A DNA stretch of 64,000 nucleotides from Actinomadura madurae (GTDB lineage Bacteria > Actinomycetota > Actinomycetes > Streptosporangiales > Streptosporangiaceae). Position 1 is the first letter of the stretch; each line of letters starts with the position of its first letter. This document shows positions 53,866 to 61,837 of this stretch, in pieces. The translations under genes and the position numbers were made by a program. The notes beneath the pieces were generated by a model that saw only the letters and a list, made by a program, of their open reading frames with translations, did not search any database and had not been told where the DNA came from. Where the stretch lies: assembly GCF_900115095.1 (NCBI RefSeq), contig NZ_FOVH01000020.1, forward strand, positions 107,637 to 171,636. Direction: 5' to 3'.

Positions 53866-54906
53866 TTATCCCCTCTGCCCGCCGGACGCCTCCCCGTCCC
53901 GCTCCGGGGGCACGCCCTCCGGGGCGAATCCGGGGCCCGGGTACTCGGCGATGCCGCCGGCCGCCGGGGCGTCCCCGACCTGCGAGTCCCCGAGCGGCGG
54001 GGACGGCCGGGAGGGCTGCCTGACCCGCCCGCGCCACCCCGTCACGGGCAGCCCGAACTTGGTGACCAGCCGGTCGGTGAACGGGGTGAGGTGCAGCCGC
54101 GCGAGCCGCACCGGCTCGGCGCCGCGGCGGACCTCCACCCGCGCCCCCGGCGGCAGGTCGAGGGTGCGGCGCCCGTCGCACCACAGGACGGCGCGGGGCG
54201 TGCCCGGCAGCACCTCGACCGCGACCGACGACCGCGGCGACACCACCAGCGGCCGCGCGAACAGCGAGTGCGCGCTGATCGGGACGACCAGCATCGCCTC
54301 CACCTCGGGCCACACGACCGGGCCGCCGGCGGAGAACGCGTACGCGGTGGAGCCGGTCGGTGTGGCGCACACCACGCCGTCGCAGCCCCAGTTCGACAGC
54401 GGCCGGCCGTCGATCTCGGCGACGACCTCCAGCATCCGCTCCCGCTCGGCCTTCTCGATGCTCGCCTCGTTCAGCGCCCAGGTCGTGCCGAGGACGGTGC
54501 CGTTGCGGCGCGCGATGACGTCGATGGTCATCCGCTCCTCGACGTCGTAGCGGCGGGTGCACACGCGGTCGACGGTGGCGGCGAGGTCGTCCCGCTCGGC
54601 CTCGGCGAGGAACCCGACGTGGCCGAGGTTGACGCCGAGCAGCGGGGTGCCGGACGAGCGGGTCAGGTCGGCGGCGCGCAGCAGCGTCCCGTCGCCGCCG
54701 AGGACCATGACGACCTCGGCGCCGTCGGCCGCCGCGGCGGTGCCGGGCATCACGTCCACGCCCGTGCAGCCGATCTCCCCGGCCTCCTCGTCCAGGACCC
54801 GGACGCAGATCCCGGCCTGGCTGAGCCGCTCGATGACCAGCTGCGCGCTGCGGACCGCCTCGGGCCGCCCGGTGTGCGCCACGACCAGCACCGACCTCTT
54901 GCTCAT
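53866..54906 (-). CDS. nadK: NAD kinase
   Basis: A 346-residue ATP/polyphosphate-NAD kinase making NADP. Seen are the catalytic GGDGTLLRAADL, LGVNLGHVGFLAE, the ALNEASIEK motif and CATPTGSTAYAFSAGGP. The C-terminal 45 residues are a Pro/Gly-rich extension absent from short homologs. It starts at ATG 54906 with a 112-bp leader crowded with ACGT palindromes. Confidence 0.96.
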   Translation of the reverse strand: MSKRSVLVVAHTGRPEAVRSAQLVIERLSQAGICVRVLDEEAGEIGCTGVDVMPGTAAAADGAEVVMVLGGDGTLLRAADLTRSSGTPLLGVNLGHVGFLAEAERDDLAATVDRVCTRRYDVEERMTIDVIARRNGTVLGTTWALNEASIEKAERERMLEVVAEIDGRPLSNWGCDGVVCATPTGSTAYAFSAGGPVVWPEVEAMLVVPISAHSLFARPLVVSPRSSVAVEVLPGTPRAVLWCDGRRTLDLPPGARVEVRRGAEPVRLARLHLTPFTDRLVTKFGLPVTGWRGRVRQPSRPSPPLGDSQVGDAPAAGGIAEYPGPGFAPEGVPPERDGEASGGQRG

Positions 54907-54940
54907 GCTCTCGCCCCACTCCCCGACGCGCTACGGCGTA

Positions 54941-55003
54941 CAGACGTCTGGACGAACGTCCCTCGCTGGGACGTTCCCGGTTCGGACGTCCTCTGTACGT
55001 TCC
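54941..55003. promoter_or_regulatory. Cluster of ACGT-centred palindromes upstream of nadK
   Basis: Five ACGT cores fall in about 60 bp: CAGACGTCTG (54941-54950, perfect palindrome), GAACGTCCC (54954-54962) and GGGACGTTC (54968-54976) as a perfect 9-bp inverted repeat with a 5-nt spacer, GGACGTCC (54984-54991), and TACGTTCC (54996-55003). Core spacings are 12, 15, 15 and 11 bp. It looks like a multi-site operator for nadK-recN. The cognate protein is not identified. Confidence 0.5.
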
Positions 55004-55018
55004 GGGGACCGCCGCCGC

Positions 55019-55819
55019 TCATTGCGGACCCGCCTCGATGGCCTTCCGCAGCGCCTCGTCGTCGAGCGGCGGGGCGCCCGCGCGCAGCCACAGGAAGTAC
55101 TCCACGTTGCCGGACGGGCCGGGCAGCGGGCTCGCCGTCACCCCGAGGACGCCGAGGCCGAGCGTGGCCGCGTGCCCGGCCACGCCGCGCACGGCGCCGG
55201 CGCGCAGCTCCGGGTCGCGTACGACGCCGCCCGCGCCCACCCGGTCCTTGCCGACCTCGAACTGCGGCTTCACCATGACGGCGTAGTCGGCCTCGGGGGC
55301 CGCGCACCTCTGGAGCGGCGCGAGCACGAGCTTCAGCGAGATGAACGACAGGTCGCCGACGACCAGGCCCGCGGGCGGGCCGCCGAGCATGCCGGGTTCC
55401 AGGTCGCGGACGTTGACCCGTTCAAGGACGGTGACCCGGTCGTCGGTGCGCAGCGACCAGGCGATCTGCCCGTAGCCGACGTCGACCGCGTACACGCGCG
55501 CCGCGCCCGCGCGCAGCAGGACATCGGTGAACCCGCCGGTCGAGGCGCCCGCGTCCAGGCATACGCGGCCCTTCACGCGCAGGTCACCGAACGCCTCCAG
55601 CGCGCCGGCGAGCTTGTGCCCGCCGCGGGAGACGTACTCGGGGCCGCCGCCGGCCTCGTCCACGACGATCGCGGCCCCGGCCTCGACCTGCGTCGCCGCC
55701 TTCGCCGCGGTCTGCCCGCCGACGCGGACCCGGCCGTCGCCGATCAGCTGCCCGGCGTGCTCGCGCGACCGGGCAAGGCCGCGCCGCACCAGCTCCGCGT
55801 CCAGCCTGCGCCTGCTCAT
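55019..55819 (-). CDS. tlyA: TlyA-family rRNA 2'-O-methyltransferase
   Basis: A 266-residue protein with an N-terminal S4 RNA-binding domain (RLDAELVRRGLARSREHAGQLI, residues 4-60) and an FtsJ-type Rossmann methyltransferase (CLDAGASTGGFTDVLLRAGA, VVGDLSFISLKLVLAPL, VMVKPQFEVGKDRVGAGG). TlyA methylates 16S and 23S rRNA at capreomycin-sensitive sites in mycobacteria. It is upstream of nadK in the conserved order. Confidence 0.95.
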   Translation of the reverse strand: MSRRRLDAELVRRGLARSREHAGQLIGDGRVRVGGQTAAKAATQVEAGAAIVVDEAGGGPEYVSRGGHKLAGALEAFGDLRVKGRVCLDAGASTGGFTDVLLRAGAARVYAVDVGYGQIAWSLRTDDRVTVLERVNVRDLEPGMLGGPPAGLVVGDLSFISLKLVLAPLQRCAAPEADYAVMVKPQFEVGKDRVGAGGVVRDPELRAGAVRGVAGHAATLGLGVLGVTASPLPGPSGNVEYFLWLRAGAPPLDDEALRKAIEAGPQ

Positions 55820-55871
55820 CGCCGGGCCTCCGCCCGGCCGCCCGGCGGGCGCGCCGGGCCCCTCGCACGGC

Positions 55872-56147
55872 TCACGGGCGCGGGCGCAGGGCGCCGGGGA
55901 AGGCGGGACGGGGCGGCTCGGGCCGCTCGGGCCGCTCGGCTAGGCCGGGCCCCTCGTCCTGGCCGGCGGACGCGAGGAGCTCCTGGAGCCGCTGGTGGAC
56001 GTCCTCGAAGATCTCCACGTGCTCGGGGACGGGCCGCCCGCCGAGCTCGCCGAGGCGCGCCACGGCGGCGTCCACGCGGGGGTCGCCGGTGGGGTCGGGC
56101 GGCGGCACGGCCGGGAAGCCCGGCTCCTCCGCGGCCTCGTCGGACAT
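55872..56147 (-). CDS. Small conserved actinobacterial protein upstream of tlyA
   Basis: A 91-residue soluble, acidic protein with DPRVDAAVARLGELGGRPVPEHVEIFEDVHQRLQELLAS as the conserved core (residues about 21-62) and a Pro/Arg-rich tail. Function unknown; the spacing and strand place it in the tlyA-nadK-recN unit. GGGAGG precedes both GTG 56150 and ATG 56147; I use the ATG. Confidence 0.75.
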   Translation of the reverse strand: MSDEAAEEPGFPAVPPPDPTGDPRVDAAVARLGELGGRPVPEHVEIFEDVHQRLQELLASAGQDEGPGLAERPERPEPPRPAFPGALRPRP

Positions 56148-56262
56148 CACGTTTTACCTCCCAGTGCTCCCGGAGCGCCCGTGACGAGTCGCCTCCGGCT
56201 CACCATGAACGCTACCGTCCCTGAACGACATCGTTGCCGGACGAACGGGGAACGGCCTGACC

Positions 56263-56604
56263 ATGGCGAACGAGGAGGACTGCCGCGCGGCGCTGGAGCG
56301 CGTCGCGGCGCGCCTGGCGGAGGTGGACGCCGACCGGCTCGCCGAGCACGTCGTCGAGCGGACGATCAGCTGCCGGGTGCCGGACCTCGGGCTGGCCTAC
56401 CGCACCCGCCTGCACGCGGGCGGCCTCGACCCGTTCGAGCCCGACGGCGACCCGGGGGCCGCGCAGGTGCGGCTGACCATGGACAGCGACGACCTCGTCG
56501 CGATGGCCAACGACGAGCTGAACCCGGCCAAGGCGTGGGCGGCCGGGCGCCTCAAGATCGAGGCGAGCATCTTCGACCTCCTCCGCCTGCGCAAGTTCCT
56601 CTGA
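56263..56604 (+). CDS. SCP2 sterol-binding-domain protein
   Basis: A 113-residue protein with the small SCP2 lipid-binding fold: ...VRLTMDSDDLVAMANDELNPAKAWAAGRLKIEASIFDLLRL. Such stand-alone SCP2 proteins probably bind hydrophobic ligands. It is on the opposite strand to its neighbours and convergent with the HAD gene, with a shared hairpin between. Confidence 0.87.
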   Translation: MANEEDCRAALERVAARLAEVDADRLAEHVVERTISCRVPDLGLAYRTRLHAGGLDPFEPDGDPGAAQVRLTMDSDDLVAMANDELNPAKAWAAGRLKIEASIFDLLRLRKFL

Positions 56605-56628
56605 CCCGCGGTCCCTGCGATCCGCGGG
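56605..56628. terminator. Bidirectional hairpin between SCP2 and HAD genes
   Basis: CCCGCGG (56605-56611) and CCGCGGG (56622-56628) form a 7-bp stem with a 10-nt loop right after the SCP2 stop. It may serve both convergent genes. It has no U-tract. Confidence 0.5.
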
Positions 56629-56645
56629 GGCGCGCGGCGGCGGGC

Positions 56646-57647
56646 TCAGAGCGCGAGGGTCTCCAGCGCCTCGCTCAGGGCTTCGGCCGACGGGGGCGCT
56701 GCGGTCTCCCAGGCGGCGGACGCGAGGGCGCGGAGGCCGTCGTAGGGGTCGCCGGATCCGCTGACCGCGAACGCGCCGCCGTCGCGGCGGGCCGTCCAGC
56801 CGCCGCACCGGTGGCCGCCGTCCTCCCGGACGGGCTCCGGGTGCGGGACGAGCAGCCCGGTCAGGTCGGCGGCCAAGTAGGTGGGCCGCCGCTCGGGCGG
56901 GGCGGTCAGGGCCTGGAGGGGGTCGGTGACCCCGGTGAAGACGAGGAGGCTGTCGGCGCCCCCGTTGTGCGCGCCCTCGATGTCGGTGTCGAGGCGGTCG
57001 CCGACCACCAGCGGGCGCTCGGCGCCGGTCCGCAGGATCGACTCGTGGTGCAGGGGCCGCTCGGGCTTGCCGGTGACGATCGGCTCGACCCCGGTCGCAC
57101 CGCTGATCACGCGGAGGAGGGACCCGTTGCCGGGATGGGGCGGCCCGTCGCCGCCCGGGATGGTCAGGTCGCCGTTGGACCCGACGAACAGGGCGCCCAT
57201 GCTGACCGCCTGCGCGCCCTCGGAGAGGAGCCCGTAGCCGAGGTCGGGGTGGTAGCCCTGCACGACCGCGGCGGGACGTCCGGCCGCCGTCGACACCGGG
57301 CGCAGGCCCTGCTGGTACAGGGCGTGGCGCAGCCCCATGCCGCCGACCACGAGCACCTCCGCCCCGGCGGGCAGCCGTTCGGCGAGCAGGCGCGCGGCGG
57401 CCTGCGCGGAGGTCACCACGTCCCGCGGGTCGGCCGGGACGCCGACGTCGGTGAGCAGGGCCGCGACCGCCGACGGCGTCCGGGAGGCGTTGTTGGTCAC
57501 GAACGCGAGCCGCTGCCCCGCCGCGCGGGCCTTGGCGAGCGACTCGGCCGCCGCCGGGACGGGCCTGCGGCCGATGTAGACGACCCCGTCGAGGTCGAGC
57601 AGGGCGACGTCGTACGCCTCGCTCAGCGGACGCTCGCTGCCTTTCAT
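56646..57647 (-). CDS. HAD-IIA family hydrolase (NagD-like)
   Basis: A 333-residue phosphatase: motif I LLDLDGVVYIG, motif II FVTNNASRTP, Lys motif TGKPERPLHH and motif IV VVGDRLDTDIEGAHNGG are intact. The C-terminal region past about 250 is an extension with CGGWTARRDGGAFAVSG. AGGAG lies 5 nt before ATG 57647. It precedes the tlyA cluster as in mycobacteria. The phosphorylated substrate is unknown. Confidence 0.92.
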   Translation of the reverse strand: MKGSERPLSEAYDVALLDLDGVVYIGRRPVPAAAESLAKARAAGQRLAFVTNNASRTPSAVAALLTDVGVPADPRDVVTSAQAAARLLAERLPAGAEVLVVGGMGLRHALYQQGLRPVSTAAGRPAAVVQGYHPDLGYGLLSEGAQAVSMGALFVGSNGDLTIPGGDGPPHPGNGSLLRVISGATGVEPIVTGKPERPLHHESILRTGAERPLVVGDRLDTDIEGAHNGGADSLLVFTGVTDPLQALTAPPERRPTYLAADLTGLLVPHPEPVREDGGHRCGGWTARRDGGAFAVSGSGDPYDGLRALASAAWETAAPPSAEALSEALETLAL

Positions 57648-57702
57648 GGGGCTCCTCATGCCTGCGATCGTAAGGGGGCGGTACCGGCTGGTAACGGCCG
57701 GG

Positions 57703-58146
57703 TCAGCGCCGTGACGCGAGCGTGGCCCTGGCGTGCCGCAGCGCCTTCGCGTAGTCCTGGTTCTCCGGCCGCATGGCCGCCGCCAGCGCCAGATGCTCGA
57801 CGGCGCCCTGGAAGTCGCCCATGCGGCTGAGCGCCAGCCCGAGCCCGAACCGCGCGTAGTCCTCCGCGGGCTCCTCCTCCACGATCCCGCGGAAACTCTC
57901 CGCCGCCGCGCCGAACTGCCGCGCGCCGAACTGCGCGCGGGCGAGCGCCTCCCGGATGCTGTGCGACCGCGGCTCGGCCTCGGCGGCCCGCGCCAGCAGC
58001 TGCAGCGCCGCCGCGGCGCTGCCCGACCTCAGCAGCTCCAGGCCCCGGGTGTACCACTCGTAGACCCCGCCTCCCGGCGAGGCCGCATGCTCGCCGGGAT
58101 CGTCGCCCGGGGAATCCTCGGGCCGTCCGGTCCCTTGATCACTCAC
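57703..58146 (-). CDS. Small TPR protein
   Basis: A 147-residue protein with three to four TPR-like helical repeats (EWYTRGLELLRSGSAAAALQLLARAAEAEP, REALARAQFGARQFGAAAESFRGIVEE, ARFGLGLALSRMGDFQGAVEHLALAAAMRP). GTG 58146 follows GGGGAGG. It lies 55 bp upstream of the HAD gene on the same strand. Its partner is unknown. Conserved in the actinobacterial tlyA neighbourhood. Confidence 0.85.
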   Translation of the reverse strand: MSDQGTGRPEDSPGDDPGEHAASPGGGVYEWYTRGLELLRSGSAAAALQLLARAAEAEPRSHSIREALARAQFGARQFGAAAESFRGIVEEEPAEDYARFGLGLALSRMGDFQGAVEHLALAAAMRPENQDYAKALRHARATLASRR

Positions 58147-58218
58147 GTGGACCTCCCCTCGGACACCGACCACTATGAACGTACCCGGCACGCCGCCGGA
58201 CGCCACGGGGTGCATACG

Positions 58219-59565
58219 ATGCCCCCCGTGGACGACGACCTCCCCTCCGGGCTCGGGCCGGAGGAGTTCAGCGCCAGGATCTTCGGGACGGCGGGGCCGC
58301 GGACGGGTGGGGGCCTGGAGCTGGCCCCGTTCCGCGGCGTCCGCTTCGTCCCCGAGGTCGCGGGCGATCTGGCGTCGGTGACCATGCCGCCCTACGACCT
58401 CATCGACGAGGCGGCGGCGATGCGGCTGCTGGCGGGCGGCGGCCACAACATCGTCCGGCTCAACCTGCCGCGCGCGGCCGGGGAGGGCTACGACGCGGCG
58501 GGCGACCGCCTGCGCCGCTGGCTGGCCGAGGGCGCGCTCACCGTCGACCCCGTCCCGGCCCTGTACGTCTACGAGGCGGCCCGCGGCGGGACGGTCCTGC
58601 AGCGCGGCCTGATCGGCGGGCTGGGCCTGCGCGCGGAGGCCGAGCGCGTCGTCCTGCCGCACGAGAACGTCTTCCCCGGCCCGGTCCGCGATCGGCTGGC
58701 GCTGATGGCGGCGGCGAACGCGAACCTGGAGCCGATCTTCCTGGTGTACGAGGGCGGCGGGGACGCGGCCCGCATCGTCGACGGCGCCGCGGCCGAGCCG
58801 CCGCTGCTGGAGTTCGGCGCCGACGACGGGCTGACGCACCGGCTGTGGCGCGTCACCGACCCCGCGCTGCACGCCCGGGTGGCCGCCGATCTGCGCGGCA
58901 GGCAGGCGCTCATCGCGGACGGGCACCACCGCTACGCCACCTACCGCGCCCTCCAGGCCCGCCATCACGCCGCGGGCGACGGCCCCGGCCCCTGGGACGC
59001 GGGCCTCGCCCTGCTCGTCGACTCCACGCGGTACCCGCCGCACCTGGGCGCGATCCACCGCGTCCTGCCGGGCCTGCGTCCGGACGAGGCGCTGAGCAGG
59101 GCCCGCAAGGTGTTCCGCGTGACCGGCTTCGGGGACGAGGGCGCGGCGCTCGACGCGCTCGCGGCGGCGGACGGCCCCGCCTTCCTGCTCGGCGGCGGCC
59201 CGCTCCACCTGCTGGCCGACCCCGACCCGGACGCGCTGAACCGGTCGATGCCGTCCGAGCACTCACCGCGCTGGCGGCGGCTCGACACGGCGGTCCTCGA
59301 CCATCTGCTCATCGGGAACGTGTGGAACGTCCCGGAGAACGAGAACGCCATCGAGGTGGTGCACGACGACCCGTCCGCCGCGATCGTCCGGGCCAGGCGC
59401 GTGGGCGGCACGGCGGTGATCCTCAACCCGCTCAAGACGGAGGACGTGCTGGCCATCGCCGGACAGGGCGAGCGCGTACCGCGCAAATCCACCTCGTTCG
59501 GCCCGAAGCCCCGCACAGGCCTCGTCCTGCGCCTTCTCGACCCAGCCCTGGACGAGAGGCCATGA
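58219..59565 (+). CDS. DUF1015 family protein
   Basis: A 448-residue protein of the DUF1015 family: ...PFRGVRFVPEVAGDLASVTMPPYDLID, then NIVRLNLPR, and the conserved IADGHHRYATYRA near the middle. Distantly related proteins act in serine kinase (SbnI-like) roles, but no function can be assigned here. ATG 58219 is the start with the best fit to the family N terminus. It is followed closely by an MBL gene. Confidence 0.88.
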   Translation: MPPVDDDLPSGLGPEEFSARIFGTAGPRTGGGLELAPFRGVRFVPEVAGDLASVTMPPYDLIDEAAAMRLLAGGGHNIVRLNLPRAAGEGYDAAGDRLRRWLAEGALTVDPVPALYVYEAARGGTVLQRGLIGGLGLRAEAERVVLPHENVFPGPVRDRLALMAAANANLEPIFLVYEGGGDAARIVDGAAAEPPLLEFGADDGLTHRLWRVTDPALHARVAADLRGRQALIADGHHRYATYRALQARHHAAGDGPGPWDAGLALLVDSTRYPPHLGAIHRVLPGLRPDEALSRARKVFRVTGFGDEGAALDALAAADGPAFLLGGGPLHLLADPDPDALNRSMPSEHSPRWRRLDTAVLDHLLIGNVWNVPENENAIEVVHDDPSAAIVRARRVGGTAVILNPLKTEDVLAIAGQGERVPRKSTSFGPKPRTGLVLRLLDPALDERP

Positions 59566-59572
59566 TCGGGGG

Positions 59573-60511
59573 ATGGACACCACGACCACGGTCACGCCGC
59601 TCGGCGGGGACGTCTACGAGATCGACACCCGGATGGCCGGATACAGCGGCATCACCGCCGGATACCTGATTCTGTCCGACCGGCCATGCCTGGTGGAGCC
59701 CGGCACGTCCACCTCCGCTCCCACCATGCAGTGGGCGCTGCGGGAGCTGGGCGTCGGGCCGGACGATCTCGCGAGCGTGGTCGTGACCCACATCCACCTC
59801 GACCACGCGGGCGGCGTCGGCGACATCGCCCGGCTCTACCCGCGCGCCGAGGTCGTCGTCCACGAGAAGGGCGCGCGGCACCTGGCGGACCCGTCCCGGC
59901 TCCTGCGCAGCGCCCGGATGGTGTACGGCGACGCCCTCGACACGCTGTTCGGGGAGCTGAAGCCGACGGAGGCGGCGCGGATCCGGGCCGTCGAGGACAC
60001 CGGCGTGATCGACCTCGGCGGCGGGCGCCGGCTGGAGTCGCACTACTCCCCCGGGCACGCCAAGCACCATGTCGGGCTGATGGACTCGCAGACCGGCGAC
60101 CTGTACGTCGGCGACGCGGCCGGCGTCTACATCCCCGAGACGGCGGACGTGAAGCCCTCGACGCCGCCGCCGGACTTCGACCTCGACACGGCGCTGAAGT
60201 CGCTCGGGATGTTCCGGTCGCTGGGCCCGCAGCGGCTGCTGTTCGCCCACTACGGGCCCGTGGCGGAGGTCGACGACACGCTGGAGCGGTCCGCGGAGGA
60301 GCTCCGGGTCTGGGTGGACGCCGTCCGCGACGCCAAGGACGAGGGCCTCGACCTCGACCACGCCGTCGCGATGGTCGTCGAGCGCACCAAGGACCGCTAC
60401 GCCATCCTTGGCGACGACATCGACCCCGAGCTGGCCGCCAGGTACGAGGTGCTGAACAGCGCCGAGAGCAACGTCGCCGGCATCCTGCACGCCCTCAGCA
60501 GGCCCGCCTAG
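59573..60511 (+). CDS. MBL-fold hydrolase
   Basis: A 312-residue MBL enzyme: VVTHIHLDHAGGVGDIA (HxHxDH), HYSPGHAKHHVGLMD, YVGDAAGVYIP and LLFAHYGP. The C-terminal third is helical, as in larger MBL hydrolases. It begins 7 nt after the DUF1015 stop and is probably cotranscribed with it. The final RPA codons lie in the first unit of a 30-bp repeat. Confidence 0.9.
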   Translation: MDTTTTVTPLGGDVYEIDTRMAGYSGITAGYLILSDRPCLVEPGTSTSAPTMQWALRELGVGPDDLASVVVTHIHLDHAGGVGDIARLYPRAEVVVHEKGARHLADPSRLLRSARMVYGDALDTLFGELKPTEAARIRAVEDTGVIDLGGGRRLESHYSPGHAKHHVGLMDSQTGDLYVGDAAGVYIPETADVKPSTPPPDFDLDTALKSLGMFRSLGPQRLLFAHYGPVAEVDDTLERSAEELRVWVDAVRDAKDEGLDLDHAVAMVVERTKDRYAILGDDIDPELAARYEVLNSAESNVAGILHALSRPA

Positions 60512-60590
60512 CGGCGGAGCGGGCCGGGCAAGCCCGCCTAGCGGAGGAACGGGCCGGGAGGGCCTCAGCGGCGGAACGGGCCGGTGACCT
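60502..60590. repeat. Threefold 30-bp repeat between MBL and phoX genes
   Basis: Two near-identical 30-bp units beginning GCCCGCCTAGCGG (60502-60531 and 60532-60561) and a third, slightly shorter unit (60562-60590) share AGCGG(C/A)GGA(A/G)CGGGCCGG. Unit 1 contains the MBL stop and unit 3 the last codons of phoX. It looks like local tandem duplication at two convergent 3' ends. Confidence 0.7.
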
Positions 60591-61731
60591 CGAAGGTGTA
60601 GCCGTCCGTGCCGCCGATGAACCCGCTCTTACCGCGCTGGGACGAGAAGTAGAGGCGCGATCCGTCCGGGCTGAACGCCGGCCCGGTGATCTCCGACTCG
60701 TCGTGGCCGATGATGCGCAGGACCGGCGCCACCACCCCGTCCGTCGTCACGATGTTGATCTCCATGTTGTCGCCGTCCTCGGCGACGTAGAGGTCGCCGG
60801 ACGCCGTCGCGGTCAGATTGTCGACGCCGTGCAGCGGGGCCTCGCCGGTGGTGACGAGGTCGTCGTCGTACGCGATGTCGAGGCGCTGGGCTGCCGCGTC
60901 ATACGCCCAGACGCGGTTGTCCCCCTTGGTGGTGAAGTAGCAGACGCCGTGCGTGTAGTAGCAGCCTTCACCACCGTCGAAATGCATGGCGCCCTCCACC
61001 TGCTCACGGGTAGGCGTGAGCCAGAACTCGGGATTGGGCACCTTCGCCCACTGGACGGGACCTGTCCCTGAGCCGACCAGCACTTCGAGCCTGCCCGACG
61101 ACAGATCACCCCACGTGTTCGGCCGGAACCGGTAGAAGCAGCCGTCCGACTGGTCCTCGGTCAGGTAGATGACCTTCCGATCGGGGTCGGACGCCGCAGC
61201 CTCGTGCTTGAACCGGCCCATCGCCGGGCGGGCCGTGGCCCCCTGCTGCCCTGTCGGGTCCGTCTCGTGGACGAGCCCGATGTCATGTTCCTCGCAGGAC
61301 AGCCACGTGTTCCACGGCGTCGCCCCGCCCGCGCAGTTCAGCGAGGTGCCGTTCAGGATCCGGTAGGCGGACGTGACCTTCCCCGACGCGTCGAACCGCA
61401 CCGCGGACACACCGCCGACGATCGGGACCTCCGAGTTGCTCACGTAGATCCAGCCATCCCCGGCGGGGAAGCACGCGCCGCCGTCGGGCGCCGGATGCCA
61501 CGTGTGCCTCGTCCCCTCGACGCGTTGCAGGGAACGCGCCACGATCCTGCTGGTGAACCCGTCCGGCAGTTGCAGCCCGTTGCCGTCGGCGGCCCGCAGC
61601 GGACCGTACGGGCTGGGTCCGGGCTGTGCCGGGCCGGACGCGAACGCCCGCCCCCACAGGGCGCCTGAGAGGGCGGTCGTGCCTCCGGCGACGGCGGTGA
61701 CGCGCAGGAACGAGCGGCGGTTCAGGGGCAT
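60565..61731 (-). CDS. PhoX-family (DUF839) Tat-exported protein
   Basis: A 388-residue exported protein. Tat signal NRRSFLRVTAVAGGTTALSGALWG is followed by a beta-propeller with LNCAGGATPWNTWLSCEE and LTEDQSDGCFYRFRP, typical of PhoX alkaline phosphatases, which use Ca/Fe centres. GAGGAG precedes ATG 61731. No pho box was recognised upstream. The phosphatase activity is inferred from family alone. Confidence 0.85.
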   Translation of the reverse strand: MPLNRRSFLRVTAVAGGTTALSGALWGRAFASGPAQPGPSPYGPLRAADGNGLQLPDGFTSRIVARSLQRVEGTRHTWHPAPDGGACFPAGDGWIYVSNSEVPIVGGVSAVRFDASGKVTSAYRILNGTSLNCAGGATPWNTWLSCEEHDIGLVHETDPTGQQGATARPAMGRFKHEAAASDPDRKVIYLTEDQSDGCFYRFRPNTWGDLSSGRLEVLVGSGTGPVQWAKVPNPEFWLTPTREQVEGAMHFDGGEGCYYTHGVCYFTTKGDNRVWAYDAAAQRLDIAYDDDLVTTGEAPLHGVDNLTATASGDLYVAEDGDNMEINIVTTDGVVAPVLRIIGHDESEITGPAFSPDGSRLYFSSQRGKSGFIGGTDGYTFEVTGPFRR

Positions 61732-61837
61732 GGCACTCCTCGGGGGTCGATCACCGCCGGGCTGTTCCGGCGGCCCCCCGAATGGCGCGGTCCCGTGGAA
61801 TATCCGGGAAAGCTACCCGCCAGTCAAGTACCGGGCG

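Noticed and set aside
54903..55307. Small minus-strand ORF spanning the nadK-tlyA gap
   Set aside because: Most of it is an out-of-frame reading of tlyA, and the rest is the palindrome-rich leader.
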